From an uncultured Micrococcales bacterium (GTDB lineage Bacteria; Actinomycetota; Actinomycetes; Actinomycetales; Microbacteriaceae): DNA of 64,000 bases. The stretch spans positions 1-64,000 of the forward strand of contig CAIVWH010000020.1 of assembly GCA_903909605.1 (NCBI GenBank). Direction: 5' to 3'. Both the position numbers and the translations under genes were made by a program. The first letter of the stretch is position 1. The number at the start of each line of letters is the position of its first letter. The notes beneath the pieces are model-generated. The model was not told the DNA's origin and ran no database searches. It saw only the letters and a program-made list of their open reading frames with translations. Of this stretch, positions 57,308-64,000 are shown piece after piece.

Positions 57308-57397
57308 AGCGTGGCTTCCCCGTATACCTAGATATCTGCCAATATTGGGGCAGAGGGCGTTTGTTAGCCCATCCCAGCGCAATCGAAAGGTGAAACC

Positions 57398-58822
57398 ATG
57401 GCCAAGCCAAAGCGTCACCTTCGCGCAGTCGGCGACAATCTGAACGCCGCCGAGATTCGCCCGGATGAGGTCAGCCTCGACACCACAGTTTTTAACGCGA
57501 TTCCAGAAGACGACGAACTCGACGCCATGCTCGACGAAGTCAGCGACGAAGAGTTCGGCCAGGTCGAACTAAAAGACGCAAAGCCGGTCAAGCTCAAGGA
57601 GTGGAAGGCCGAAGAGTTCGCGAGCATTTACATTCGCTTCCGCCCGCACCTCGAGCGTCACGCGCGAAAGTTCTTGACCAACCGTTCGCAGATCGACGAA
57701 GTCGTTCAAGACGCATTCCTCTACCTCATGGTTTCGCTTCCTGAACTCGACAGCGAGATCGGCGTGCTTCGCTTCCTTAAGTGGAAGGTCAAGAATCTCT
57801 GCATCGATGTTTATCGTGCACAGGGTCGCGCATACGTCAACAACATCGACGACATCGCAGAACCAGCATCACTCGATGCCGAAGTTGGTTCGCACCTCGA
57901 GCAGGCCGACGATGCAGCAATCGTGAAACTCGCGATGTCAAAACTCAATCCACGCCACCGCGAAGTTTTGGTCGCATCGATCTACGAAGAAAAGTCGACC
58001 GCAGAAATTGCAGCGCAGGTTGGCCTCAGCGAAAACGCAACGCTGCAGCTTCTCTACCGCGCTCGCGGTGCATTCAAGAAGGCGCTGCTCGGCGATGTCG
58101 ACACCGATGGAATGTCGATGGCCGCAATTCTTTCAGTCGCCGCTCGCAAGGCTGGCGAAGAAGCAAAGAAGTATGGCGTGCAGGCGATGGTGTTGGTTTT
58201 GTTCCTCGCCCTCGGCGTTGGTGCACTGTTTAACTTCAACCGCGGTTCGCAGGCGCACACCGTTGCATCGCAAACTCAGCAAACCACCAAGCCGGTTGTT
58301 CCAAGCACTTCGCAGCCTGACGGCAATGTCACTGCAAACAAACCCGCGGCGAACGGCACCGTAACCGCGAACACTGCGGCCAAGGTTGTCAAAGAGGTTC
58401 CTCAGGTTGAAGACTTCTACCAGCTCAACCCAATCAAGGCGGCTACCGCCTCGACTATCGCCAGCGCCAACTCGCGCACCGACATCACGGTCTACCGCTC
58501 GAGCAAGACCGATGCCACCCAATACGCCATCCAGGGCGAGGATGGCCTAACCGCCAGCTTCAGTTTCGTGAACGGCACCATCACAAACCTGATCTTCCGC
58601 GTGAACGCCGATGGCATTGCCTACAGTGCCTTTGGCATGAACATCCAGGTTCAAAGCCTCGGGGCCGGCCAGTTCGCCGTCGTGGGCACCATGAGCGACC
58701 TGATCGACCTGAACAACCTGGTTTACACGGGCAATGCGCTCTCAAAGGCCTCATTTGCCCTGAATATGACCCTCACCGATGGCGCCAGCACAGGCAACCT
58801 GATCCTTCAGGCCAGCAACTAG
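57398..58822 (+). CDS. Membrane-tethered ECF-like sigma factor with an extracytoplasmic C-terminal domain
   Basis: A 474-residue fusion. An acidic N-terminal part (1-60) leads to sigma region 2 (about 65-145: ASIYIRFRPHLERHARKFL, QIDEVVQDAFLYLM) and region 4 (about 175-232: LNPRHREVLVASIYEEKSTAEIAAQVGLSENATLQLLYRAR). A helix at about 258-280 (AMVLVLFLALGVGALFNF) spans the membrane, and the Thr/Asn/Gln-rich outer linker (285-335) and ~135-residue domain lie outside. The sigma would be tied to the membrane and released or altered by an outer signal. ECF sigma factors with C-terminal membrane extensions are known in Actinobacteria; this one is next to a surface-protein locus. Start ATG after CGAAAGGTG. 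Confidence 0.85.
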   Translation: MAKPKRHLRAVGDNLNAAEIRPDEVSLDTTVFNAIPEDDELDAMLDEVSDEEFGQVELKDAKPVKLKEWKAEEFASIYIRFRPHLERHARKFLTNRSQIDEVVQDAFLYLMVSLPELDSEIGVLRFLKWKVKNLCIDVYRAQGRAYVNNIDDIAEPASLDAEVGSHLEQADDAAIVKLAMSKLNPRHREVLVASIYEEKSTAEIAAQVGLSENATLQLLYRARGAFKKALLGDVDTDGMSMAAILSVAARKAGEEAKKYGVQAMVLVLFLALGVGALFNFNRGSQAHTVASQTQQTTKPVVPSTSQPDGNVTANKPAANGTVTANTAAKVVKEVPQVEDFYQLNPIKAATASTIASANSRTDITVYRSSKTDATQYAIQGEDGLTASFSFVNGTITNLIFRVNADGIAYSAFGMNIQVQSLGAGQFAVVGTMSDLIDLNNLVYTGNALSKASFALNMTLTDGASTGNLILQASN

Positions 58823-58837
58823 CCAAGGCGCCAAAAC

Positions 58838-58853
58838 TGGGGTCAAAACCCCA
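58838..58853 (+). terminator. Weak hairpin after the sigma factor gene
   Basis: TGGGG and CCCCA form a 5-bp stem over TCAAAA, followed by AAATCTTT. The stem is short and the T tract is poor. Confidence 0.3.
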
Positions 58854-58880
58854 AAATCTTTGAAAAAAGATCGCTCGAGA

Positions 58881-58890
58881 CCGTAATAAA
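58881..58890 (+). promoter_or_regulatory. CCGTAATAAA motif upstream of the 801-aa surface protein
   Basis: Second copy of the 10-mer at 57298-57307. It lies 35 bases before the -35 of the candidate promoter at 58925-58953, where an activator could bind. Confidence 0.35.
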
Positions 58891-58924
58891 CCGTCTGAAA
58901 CCTCGTTACTAAAGGTATAAGCCC

Positions 58925-58953
58925 TTGGTTTCGGCCTGCTTGGTTGGTAGAAT
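58925..58953 (+). promoter_or_regulatory. Candidate promoter of the 801-aa surface protein
   Basis: TTGGTT (58925-58930) and TAGAAT (58948-58953) are separated by exactly 17 bases, a good sigma-70 type promoter. The start of transcription would be near 58960, leaving a leader of about 60 bases with AAAGGAAA as ribosome site. Confidence 0.5.
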
Positions 58954-59019
58954 CTAAGAGCTTGTGCCCGCTAAATCATTGGGATCTAGCGGACAAACCA
59001 AGAAAAAACAAAGGAAATC

Positions 59020-61425
59020 ATGTCAAAGAACTTGTTCCGTAAGGGACTCGCGACTGGCGCCATTGTTGCTCTTTCGGCTGCTGCTCTGTCAGCTGCCCCA
59101 GCATTCGCTGCTGGCGAGATCAACGTTGCTCCATCGTTGGGTACCTCTTACAACATTCCGGTGACTGACACCTTCAACCTGTTGACCACCTTCGCTCCTG
59201 GATACACTCCTTCGAGCTACTCACAGTTGAAGTACGCAGTTACCACTGACGGTGTTGCATCAATCGACGCTCTTGCTGGAACTTCAGCACAGGCGCCTGC
59301 AACCACCACCAACTTGCTCAGCACAACCTCGGCTAACAGCTACACCGCTGTTTTGACCGCGACTAGCGCTTCGGCAGTGACCCAGAACTACCTGGGCCTC
59401 AAGGTAGACGGTTCGACCACCGCTTCGACCACTTCGACCACCGTTAGCGTCACCGCATTCGTTGACGCAAACAACGATGGCGCAGTATCGGCTGGCGAGT
59501 GGGCAACCACCAAGACCGTTACTTTCAAGAAGTACTCGGAAATCGTTCCTACCCTCACCCTGACTCAGCCTGCTGCTGGTGACGTCACCGCAAAGGCAAC
59601 CGTTAGCTACGGCGACTTGAACACTCAGGAGCTCACCGCTACTGACTTCAAGGTTGTCTTTACTGGCGCAACCGGTGTTACCGCTGGTGGTGTCACTGCA
59701 ACTAGCGGTGTTTACACTCAGAGCGGTCTGACTGCGTTGACCACCGAAACTGTTTCGGCTCAGGCTTCGTACAAGGGCACTCTGATGGGTTCGGCTGTTT
59801 CGGCAACCACCACTGCGCGTTCGATCACGGCTCTTGCAACCACTGGTGCAACCCTGACCGCTTCGGCTGATGCAAAGACCATTTCGAGCACCAACTACGC
59901 CCGCACCAACAAGGCGTTCACTGTTGCTCAGCTGGTAAAGGACACCGCTTCGACTCCTGCTGTTGCAGCTGGCGTTGCAGTGACCGCAACTGTTACAACT
60001 AGCGCAACCGTAAGCACTTCGAAGTACCTGACCATCAACGGCCAGAACCTGACCACCTCAGCTTTGGTGAGCGCGTTCTCGGCATCGTTGACTTCAGACG
60101 CTAGCGGTCTTGCTTCGCTTACCGTAACCCCAGTTGGTTACGCAGCTGGCGACACCGTTACCGTAACCTTCGCATCGCAGAACTACACCAACAGCATCGT
60201 TGTTACCGAGGCAAGCGCAAGCTACAGCATCGCTACCACCGACGTTCTTGGTTCGTCTTCGCGCAAGGCTGCTCACGGTGCAACCACCGTTATCAACTAC
60301 TCGGTAACTGACCAGTTCGGCCAGGCAATCTCGGGCACCTACCGCTTGAACGCAACCGTTTCGGGCACCGGCTTCAGCAACTTCAACGTTTACACCCCTG
60401 TAACCGCTGGCGCAGCTGCACAGTCGATCACCGACCCATCAACCTCGACTGGTGCAACCACTACCGTTGCAAACCTTCTTGAGGTTCAGGGAACTGACGG
60501 CAACTGGTCAAGCGCAACCGCGACCAAGACTGTAACCATCAACAACTCGAGCGCAGCTGGTGCCTACTACAGCGCTGGCACCACTCCAGCGGCAACCTAC
60601 ACCGGAACTGTTTCGACTGACTCGGCATACACGGCTGGCGGCAACGCACCTGTAAGCATCTCGGTCCAGGCAGCTGTTGCAGGTTCGTCGGTCACGCTTG
60701 CTGGAACTGGTCTCGGCTTCGAGCTCAACAGCAAGATCTACACCGACAGCGTGTCGTTCCTCGACAACGGTTCAGCTCAGACTGTCAAGGTCTACAGCTT
60801 CACCTCGGGCGCACAGACTGTAACCACCACCGTTGACGGTGTTGCAAGCAAGTCAAGCGTTATCACTTACGCAGCTGCAGCTCCTGCAAACGTCGCGATC
60901 ACCCTTCCTGCTAACGCACAGGCTGGTCAGGCAATGGATGTTGTGTTCTCGGTTACCGACGTACACGGCAACGCAGCAGCAGCAGTAACCACCAGCGGTT
61001 CGAACGACGGTCACCTCGTGATCTCGGCGACCGGTGCCGGTTACCTCTCGACCACTGGTGCAGTAGCAACCGGCTCGAAGGGTACCTACACTGCTAAGTT
61101 GATCACCGGTGCAGCCGACCTCGGAACCACCTACATCAACGCAACCATCGACTTGGCAACCGACGTAACCGTCGCGAAGTCAATCGAGTTCGGTCTAACC
61201 GATGCAGACGTAGTATCTGGCGGACACCGCGTGTTCGTTGACTACTCGTTCGCAAAGGGCAAGACCCTTACCATCACCATCGATGGCAAGCGCGCTTACA
61301 GCCAGGTCGTCGCTAGCGACGTCGCAGGCGAGCTCGCATTCACCCAGAAGAAAAAGGGCGCTCACACCGTGACCGTTCGCATCTCGGGTGGAATTGTCTT
61401 CACTGAGAAGGTAAGCACCAACTAA
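59020..61425 (+). CDS. Probable major surface (S-layer-like) secreted protein
   Basis: An 801-residue exported protein, almost entirely Thr/Ser/Ala/Val-rich beta sequence after a signal peptide (about 1-30, ending AAPAFAA). It has several Ig-like units but very few cysteines, and a C-terminal domain (about 715-801) with GHRVFVDYSFAKGKTLTITIDGK ... KKKGAHTVTVRISGG. No SLH domain, LPXTG or membrane tail is visible. Codon use is strongly biased to a small set (GTT, GCA, AAG, ACC), unlike the giant genes, which suggests very high expression. With the strong promoter and terminator this fits an S-layer or main wall protein. It lies directly downstream of the membrane-bound sigma factor. Confidence 0.65.
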   Translation: MSKNLFRKGLATGAIVALSAAALSAAPAFAAGEINVAPSLGTSYNIPVTDTFNLLTTFAPGYTPSSYSQLKYAVTTDGVASIDALAGTSAQAPATTTNLLSTTSANSYTAVLTATSASAVTQNYLGLKVDGSTTASTTSTTVSVTAFVDANNDGAVSAGEWATTKTVTFKKYSEIVPTLTLTQPAAGDVTAKATVSYGDLNTQELTATDFKVVFTGATGVTAGGVTATSGVYTQSGLTALTTETVSAQASYKGTLMGSAVSATTTARSITALATTGATLTASADAKTISSTNYARTNKAFTVAQLVKDTASTPAVAAGVAVTATVTTSATVSTSKYLTINGQNLTTSALVSAFSASLTSDASGLASLTVTPVGYAAGDTVTVTFASQNYTNSIVVTEASASYSIATTDVLGSSSRKAAHGATTVINYSVTDQFGQAISGTYRLNATVSGTGFSNFNVYTPVTAGAAAQSITDPSTSTGATTTVANLLEVQGTDGNWSSATATKTVTINNSSAAGAYYSAGTTPAATYTGTVSTDSAYTAGGNAPVSISVQAAVAGSSVTLAGTGLGFELNSKIYTDSVSFLDNGSAQTVKVYSFTSGAQTVTTTVDGVASKSSVITYAAAAPANVAITLPANAQAGQAMDVVFSVTDVHGNAAAAVTTSGSNDGHLVISATGAGYLSTTGAVATGSKGTYTAKLITGAADLGTTYINATIDLATDVTVAKSIEFGLTDADVVSGGHRVFVDYSFAKGKTLTITIDGKRAYSQVVASDVAGELAFTQKKKGAHTVTVRISGGIVFTEKVSTN

Positions 61426-61445
61426 GTTTCTTAGTTCAACCGGAG

Positions 61446-61474
61446 ACCCCCGGGGCTTAGGCCCTGGGGGTTTT
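61446..61474 (+). terminator. Strong hairpin terminator after the S-layer-like gene
   Basis: ACCCCCGGGGC and GCCCTGGGGGT form an 11-bp stem (one G-T pair) with a TTAG loop, followed by TTTT. Confidence 0.88.
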
Positions 61475-61513
61475 CCCATTTCCGAGGTTCGGGCTCGGGG
61501 CAGTTGCGAGGTC

Positions 61514-61525
61514 TAGGATTACCCC
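61514..61525 (+). promoter_or_regulatory. -10-like TAGGAT just before the DUF1003-like gene
   Basis: TAGGAT at 61514-61519 is six bases before the ATG at 61526, and no ribosome site is present. This fits the leaderless pattern seen at 45480 and 8789. Confidence 0.4.
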
Positions 61526-62023
61526 ATGCCCAACTTCGATTACAAGCAAACAGAGCACGCAACCACTCGTCACCAGACCCACCCAGGTGCGAAGTTCAAA
61601 GCGAAGCACCAGCAGCAGGCTAAGAGCGCCGAAGGTCTAGGTCTGAACGACAAAATCGGGTTGGGCATCACCAAGCGAGTGGGCACCATGTGGGCGGCTT
61701 ACGTATTCTTCGCCCTTACTCTGGTCTCGCTGCCAGCAGCCCTAACCAGCGGCAATTTGATCGTGATTGTCTCCTGGGTCGCGCAGACGTTCTTGCAGCT
61801 CGTACTGCTTCCGGTGATTATCGTCGGGCAGAACATCCAGGCGAATGAAGCCGAAAAGCGAGCCATCGCAACCTACGACGATGCCACCGCAATTCTCGAA
61901 GAGGCCAAACAGATTCAGAAGCACCTCGAACTACAAGACGGCATTCTCGACAAGCTGATCAACGACTTGGCGCGGGTTGAGGGCCATGTGAAGCCGAAGT
62001 CGAAGCCGGCAGCAAAGAAGTAA
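61526..62023 (+). CDS. DUF1003-like membrane protein
   Basis: A 165-residue protein. The first about 50 residues are polar and basic; two membrane helices follow at about 53-75 ([19 protein letters not shown]) and 80-100 ([22 protein letters not shown]), then a charged helical tail ([10 protein letters not shown] ... [18 protein letters not shown]) that may be a coiled coil. The helix pattern resembles the DUF1003 family. The stop overlaps the ATG of nucS (TAATG), so the two are translationally coupled; the reason is not known. Confidence 0.7.
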   Translation: MPNFDYKQTEHATTRHQTHPGAKFKAKHQQQAKSAEGLGLNDKIGLGITKRVGTMWAAYVFFALTLVSLPAALTSGNLIVIVSWVAQTFLQLVLLPVIIVGQNIQANEAEKRAIATYDDATAILEEAKQIQKHLELQDGILDKLINDLARVEGHVKPKSKPAAKK

Positions 62024-62718
62024 TGCGTCTAGTTATTGCAGACTGCACGGTTGACTACACCGGCCGGCTCTCTGCACATCTACCTCGAGCAAACCGCCTA
62101 CTCATGCTCAAAGGTGACGGTTCGATACTGGTGCACAGCGACAGTGGCTCTTATAAGCCACTGAACTGGATGAACCCTCCCTGCACCATCAGCACCATAG
62201 AAGTTGGCGAAGCTGCCGCCGAACTAGGTGTGGTTGAAGCGTGGCAGGTCGAGCAGGGCAAGACAGGCGACAAGCTCCTCATTTCGATTTATGAAATCTT
62301 TAGCGACGTAAACCATGATCTCGGCGAAGAGCCCGGGCTGCTCAAAGATGGCGTCGAGGCCAACCTGCAGCAGTTGTTGGCCGAGCAGGTGCACCGCGTG
62401 CATCCTGAGGCGATTCTGGTTAGGCGAGAGTATTTCACCGCAATTGGGCCGGTAGACATCCTGCTGTCGGTGCCCGGGGCGGGGCACATCGCCGTCGAAC
62501 TCAAGCGACGCGGTGAGATTGATGGTGTCGAGCAACTCACTCGCTATCTGGAGCTGCTAAATCGCGACCCACTGCTTGCTCCGGTGCGCGGGGTTTACGC
62601 CGCTCAGGAGATCAAACCGCAGGCGCGAACCCTCGCAGAAGACCGTGGCATCGAGTGTCTGGTGCTCGATTACGACGAACTCAAAGGAAGCTCGCCCGAG
62701 GGCAACACGCTCTTCTAG
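62023..62718 (+). CDS. nucS: Mismatch-specific endonuclease NucS/EndoMS
   Basis: A 231-residue nuclease. The N-terminal dimer domain ([34 protein letters not shown]) is diagnostic, and the RecB-like catalytic core [38 protein letters not shown] is complete, with the Asp, Glu and Lys (DILL...VELK) of the active site. In Actinobacteria, which lack MutS/MutL, NucS cuts both strands at mismatches and lowers mutation rates. Coupled to the DUF1003-like gene. It converges on the histidine kinase gene. Confidence 0.95.
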   Translation: MRLVIADCTVDYTGRLSAHLPRANRLLMLKGDGSILVHSDSGSYKPLNWMNPPCTISTIEVGEAAAELGVVEAWQVEQGKTGDKLLISIYEIFSDVNHDLGEEPGLLKDGVEANLQQLLAEQVHRVHPEAILVRREYFTAIGPVDILLSVPGAGHIAVELKRRGEIDGVEQLTRYLELLNRDPLLAPVRGVYAAQEIKPQARTLAEDRGIECLVLDYDELKGSSPEGNTLF

Positions 62719-62749
62719 TGCCTGGTCGAGCGCGTGCTGGGGCTGGGCG

Positions 62750-64000
62750 CTAGTGGGTTTGCAGCGGGATGACCGCATCCAGGCGAGTCTGCCCGTTCGC
62801 CGAGGCTAGCGACCAAGAGAGAGTCAGTTCCTCAATCAGCTGGGAGCCCATGCCGGGTTGACGGTTGGCTTGCGCGGCTGCGCCATCGTTGGTGACTGTC
62901 AGGGTAAGCAGGTCATCCTCGTCGCGTTCGAGGGCGATGTTCGCGTGCTTGGCGTCGCCGTGGCGAACCGCGTTGCTAATTGCCTCTTTGCAGATCTCGT
63001 TCACACACTCGCGGGCGTCGGCGCTGACATCAAGTGCCCGCTTTGCTCTAGCGCTCGCCGAAATGTTGATGGCGCAAACGCTGCCCCAGGCGCCCTGCAG
63101 GCTCGCCATCAGGGCATCGAAGCTCGGCAGCTGCTTGGTTTCAAGGCGCATTGCCTCTTTGGCGCGAGCCAGGTCTTGTTTCACCAACTCATACTCGAAA
63201 GGCTCTGGGATGGTCGACCGGCGCAGGCGGGTGACCGCAGCGCTCAACGCGGCCTGCACATCCCCGTGGATGATGCGACTCCAGTTGCGGCGATTGAGCG
63301 TTAGCTTCTGCTCAAACAGCGCCACCTCTTTGGCAAGTGCCTGGTTCGCAACCTGAAGAGACACCTCGAACTCGGTTGCGGCACGGTCACTTGCTCGCAC
63401 ATACCCGATCATGAAGAGCCCGAACACCACGGCGGCAACCTCGCCGGCCGCCACGAGGTACCAGCGGTTGTCAAAGCCATATTCAAACCACATGAAATAC
63501 CACGCTGGCAACACCGCGATGGCGGCGATGCCAACCAGCGTCCACGTGCCGGGAATGATTTTGATTTGCCGCTGCCTTGGAAGCGTCAGTCTCGCAAGGG
63601 CAAGAACCAGCATGACGCCGAGGCCACCGAGTAGTCCGCGAAATGCCGAACCGTGGCCAACCCCGATGAACTCCATTGCGGCGAAGGTCGGCATCATCAA
63701 GCCGCCGAGCTCAAGCGGGCGAATGCCTTGGCGAAGCACGAACGAGGAATTCCACCTGATTCGCTGCTCGGGCTGCGTCTCAAGCGGTTTTGCAACGCCT
63801 GCGAGAACGTTTGCCTCGTTGGCGATGGCGTGACTCAGGGGGCGAACCTCATCGCTGATGATGACCGATAGTTCATTCAGCAAGTTGTCGCGAAGATCAT
63901 TTTCGAATCGGGTTGCAATCAGTTGCTCGATGTTGTCGATGTGGGGAATCAGCACAGCCATGGATTGTTGCTTTAGTCGGTCTAATTCATCAGCGACTAT
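62750..64000 (-). CDS. NarL-type sensor histidine kinase, 5' end outside the window
   Basis: The visible part has several hydrophobic helices (about 90-190 from the track ATG), a linker coil, a dimer domain with the likely phosphorylated His in SRIIHGDVQAALSAAVTRLRR, and an ATP-binding domain with NEICKEAISNAVRHGDAKHANIALE, TVTNDG and GMGSQLIEEL. This is the HisKA_3/DesK-NarL kinase type, whose partner would be a LuxR-type regulator. The ORF track starts at ATG 63961, but the frame stays open to base 64000 (LDRLKQQS...), and that ATG lacks a ribosome site, so the true start is probably beyond the edge. Confidence 0.8.
   Translation of the reverse strand: MVADELDRLKQQSMAVLIPHIDNIEQLIATRFENDLRDNLLNELSVIISDEVRPLSHAIANEANVLAGVAKPLETQPEQRIRWNSSFVLRQGIRPLELGGLMMPTFAAMEFIGVGHGSAFRGLLGGLGVMLVLALARLTLPRQRQIKIIPGTWTLVGIAAIAVLPAWYFMWFEYGFDNRWYLVAAGEVAAVVFGLFMIGYVRASDRAATEFEVSLQVANQALAKEVALFEQKLTLNRRNWSRIIHGDVQAALSAAVTRLRRSTIPEPFEYELVKQDLARAKEAMRLETKQLPSFDALMASLQGAWGSVCAINISASARAKRALDVSADARECVNEICKEAISNAVRHGDAKHANIALERDEDDLLTLTVTNDGAAAQANRQPGMGSQLIEELTLSWSLASANGQTRLDAVIPLQTH

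Noticed and set aside
62716-62758. CTAGTGCC/GGCGCTAG inverted repeat between nucS and the kinase
   Set aside because: It contains a wobble pair, has a long loop and no T tract; I cannot assign a role.

Overview
The window is a moderately GC-rich, gene-dense bacterial chromosome segment, most likely from an actinobacterium of the Microbacteriaceae type (freshwater planktonic lineages such as Rhodoluna/Aquiluna are an inference). Support comes from an archaeal/actinobacterial NucS endonuclease, many GTG and TTG starts, several genes with a -10-like hexamer placed just before the start codon (possible leaderless transcripts), very short intergenic spaces and Cys-type rather than Sec-type glutathione peroxidase. 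I saw no tRNA, rRNA, IS element, prophage or CRISPR array.

Layout. 1-11.4 kb is housekeeping and cell-envelope sugar genes: the tail of a DUF2256 protein, dienelactone hydrolase, a YciI protein with a Mg2+ P-type ATPase, a family 2 glycosyltransferase, a translationally coupled pair (pyruvyltransferase-GT8 fusion then galU) with a tiny membrane protein, a Phd/VapC toxin-antitoxin pair, rlmN and a Pr6Pr membrane protein. 11.4-28.9 kb holds two giant secreted proteins in tandem (2399 and 3381 aa). 28.9-45 kb is metabolism and signalling: GH53 galactanase, LLM oxidoreductase, MpaB-like oxygenase, pyroglutamyl peptidase, threonine aldolase, glutathione peroxidase, an ldh-ptsI-ptsH operon divergent from a split fructose-type PTS (IIA, IIB, IIC), a GT39 glycosyltransferase, a phosphotransferase, an OmpR-type two-component system and a small secreted coiled-coil protein. 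45.5-61.4 kb is a second surface block: a DUF3048 lipoprotein, a third giant protein (about 3321 aa), an IPT/TIG secreted protein, a sigma factor fused to a membrane segment and an outer domain, and an 801-aa probable S-layer-like protein. 61.5-64 kb has a membrane protein coupled to nucS and a NarL-type histidine kinase that runs off the right edge.

The most striking content is the set of three giant surface proteins, which take up over two fifths of the window. All three start with a signal peptide and a glycine-rich domain. Two of them (18733-28878 and 46638-56603) share an unusual C-terminal module: a folded pre-linker domain, a Thr-Pro-rich spacer, a conserved short motif, an Ala-rich helix and then roughly ten membrane helices, instead of an LPXTG sortase signal. 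They carry C-type-lectin-like modules and many Ig-like repeats, including a near-identical 1.48-kb tandem duplication in which the lectin part has diverged. The third giant uses CshA-type repeats and ends in an OmpA-like peptidoglycan-binding domain. A membrane-tethered sigma factor sits between this block and the S-layer-like gene, and both it and that gene have the same 10-mer upstream, so a sense-and-regulate surface system is a reasonable hypothesis. Functions are inferred from the translated sequence by eye; no database search was run.
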